Positions 63,745 to 64,000 of a DNA stretch of 64,000 nucleotides are shown here, one piece after another (the stretch's first letter is position 1; each line of letters opens with the position of its first letter). Location of the stretch: the NCBI GenBank assembly GCA_003427395.1, contig BFEA01000014.1:6250420-6314419 (forward strand), in the 5' to 3' direction. The position numbers and the translations under genes are program-made. The stretch comes from Chara braunii (Eukaryota > Streptophyta > Charophyceae > Charales > Characeae). The notes under the pieces are model-generated. The model had not been told where the DNA came from, searched no databases, and saw nothing but the letters and a program-made list of their open reading frames with translations.

Positions 63745-64000
63745 TTTGTTAGTCCTCTGAGAAGTCTCTTGTACTGCAGGCATCTTCCCTTTTCGTTCTC
63801 TTTCATAGCCTGCTATCACTTGAGGTGTTGTTCTCATGAGTTCCTCTCGTGTGAACCAGCGATCTTCCTTGGGATAAAGGTGATGTCTGAAGCTCACACT
63901 ATACTGCATTCTCGGTTCAGGAGGGTGCTCTCTGACTGATGATCGAGGAACAGGCATCACTCGGTGCTCCACGATTTGGTCGATGTCGACCTCGCCATCC
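63745..64000 (-). pseudogene. Element J pol C-terminus (continues past the window edge)
   Basis: The minus frame includes MEHRVMPVPRSSVREHPPEP, YSVSFRHHLYPKEDRWFTRE and ELMRTTPQVIAGYERERKGK, the chromo-like tail of the element B/H family. The stop comes in the LTR. No break is visible in the portion present, so this copy could be more intact than the others; the label pseudogene is cautious. Confidence 0.7.

Noticed and set aside
63175-63760. Overlapping ORFs of 105-147 residues
   Set aside because: GC-rich LTR of element J read in several frames; no domain.

Overview
The window is a eukaryotic, repeat-dominated nuclear fragment made almost entirely of nested, mostly broken Ty3/gypsy LTR retrotransposons, with smaller DNA transposons, one LINE remnant, satellite DNA, and one short exon-like segment of an apparent host gene. 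Primer-binding sites complementary to initiator tRNA-Met (TGGTATCRGAGC type), chromodomain-like pol C-termini, long LTRs and a plant-like NOMO exon suggest a streptophyte. The gag and pol style resembles what I remember of charophyte algae such as Chara, but that is inference. Single n bases and a 794-base N gap show a draft assembly. I see no rRNA, tRNA, CRISPR array or bacterial-type operon.

Layout. 1-1190: CT microsatellite, then unassigned DNA. 1190-~7020: element A (+), a pol remnant carrying an inverted copy of part of itself and a hAT-like MITE, then PPT and 3' LTR. ~7025-9001: element B (+), integrase and 3' LTR. 9615-10468: solo LTR (-). 10494-13437: element D (-), gag and leader. 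13690-15427: dyad satellite with the gap. 15428-~20998: element E (-), RT, protease, gag, leader, PBS and 5' LTR. 21574-21739: NOMO-like exon (+), followed by a hAT-like MITE. 22542-24915: LTR fragments, one split by a solo LTR. 24920-31620: element K (-), with RT, protease and a gag that is interrupted by a solo LTR and a TTAA-flanked MITE and is internally duplicated. 31621-38178: element G (-), LTR to LTR with an internal deletion, plus a tandem pol tail to 38562. ~39240-41440: 5'-truncated LINE (+). 42453-45255 and 53997-59664: element H (-), split in its RT by element F. 45256-53996: element F (+), the only copy with two LTRs, PBS, gag, all pol domains and a 4-bp target duplication. 60300-62227: element I (-), leader and LTR piece. 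62744-64000: element J (-), 3' LTR and pol C-terminus, running off the right edge.

How it fits together. The pol genes would act in the usual order (protease, RT, RNase H, integrase, chromo-like tail), but every copy visible here is interrupted by stops, frameshifts or insertions, so none looks autonomous. Nesting gives a relative order: H is older than F, K is older than its solo LTR and MITE, and A is older than its MITE. The most informative signals are consistent 4-bp target duplications, a TTAA-targeting MITE family with an empty site in the same window, splice-donor consensus sequences placed antisense in the LTRs or leaders of several families, and shared short motifs across otherwise different LTRs. 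I did not find a convincing new multi-gene system.
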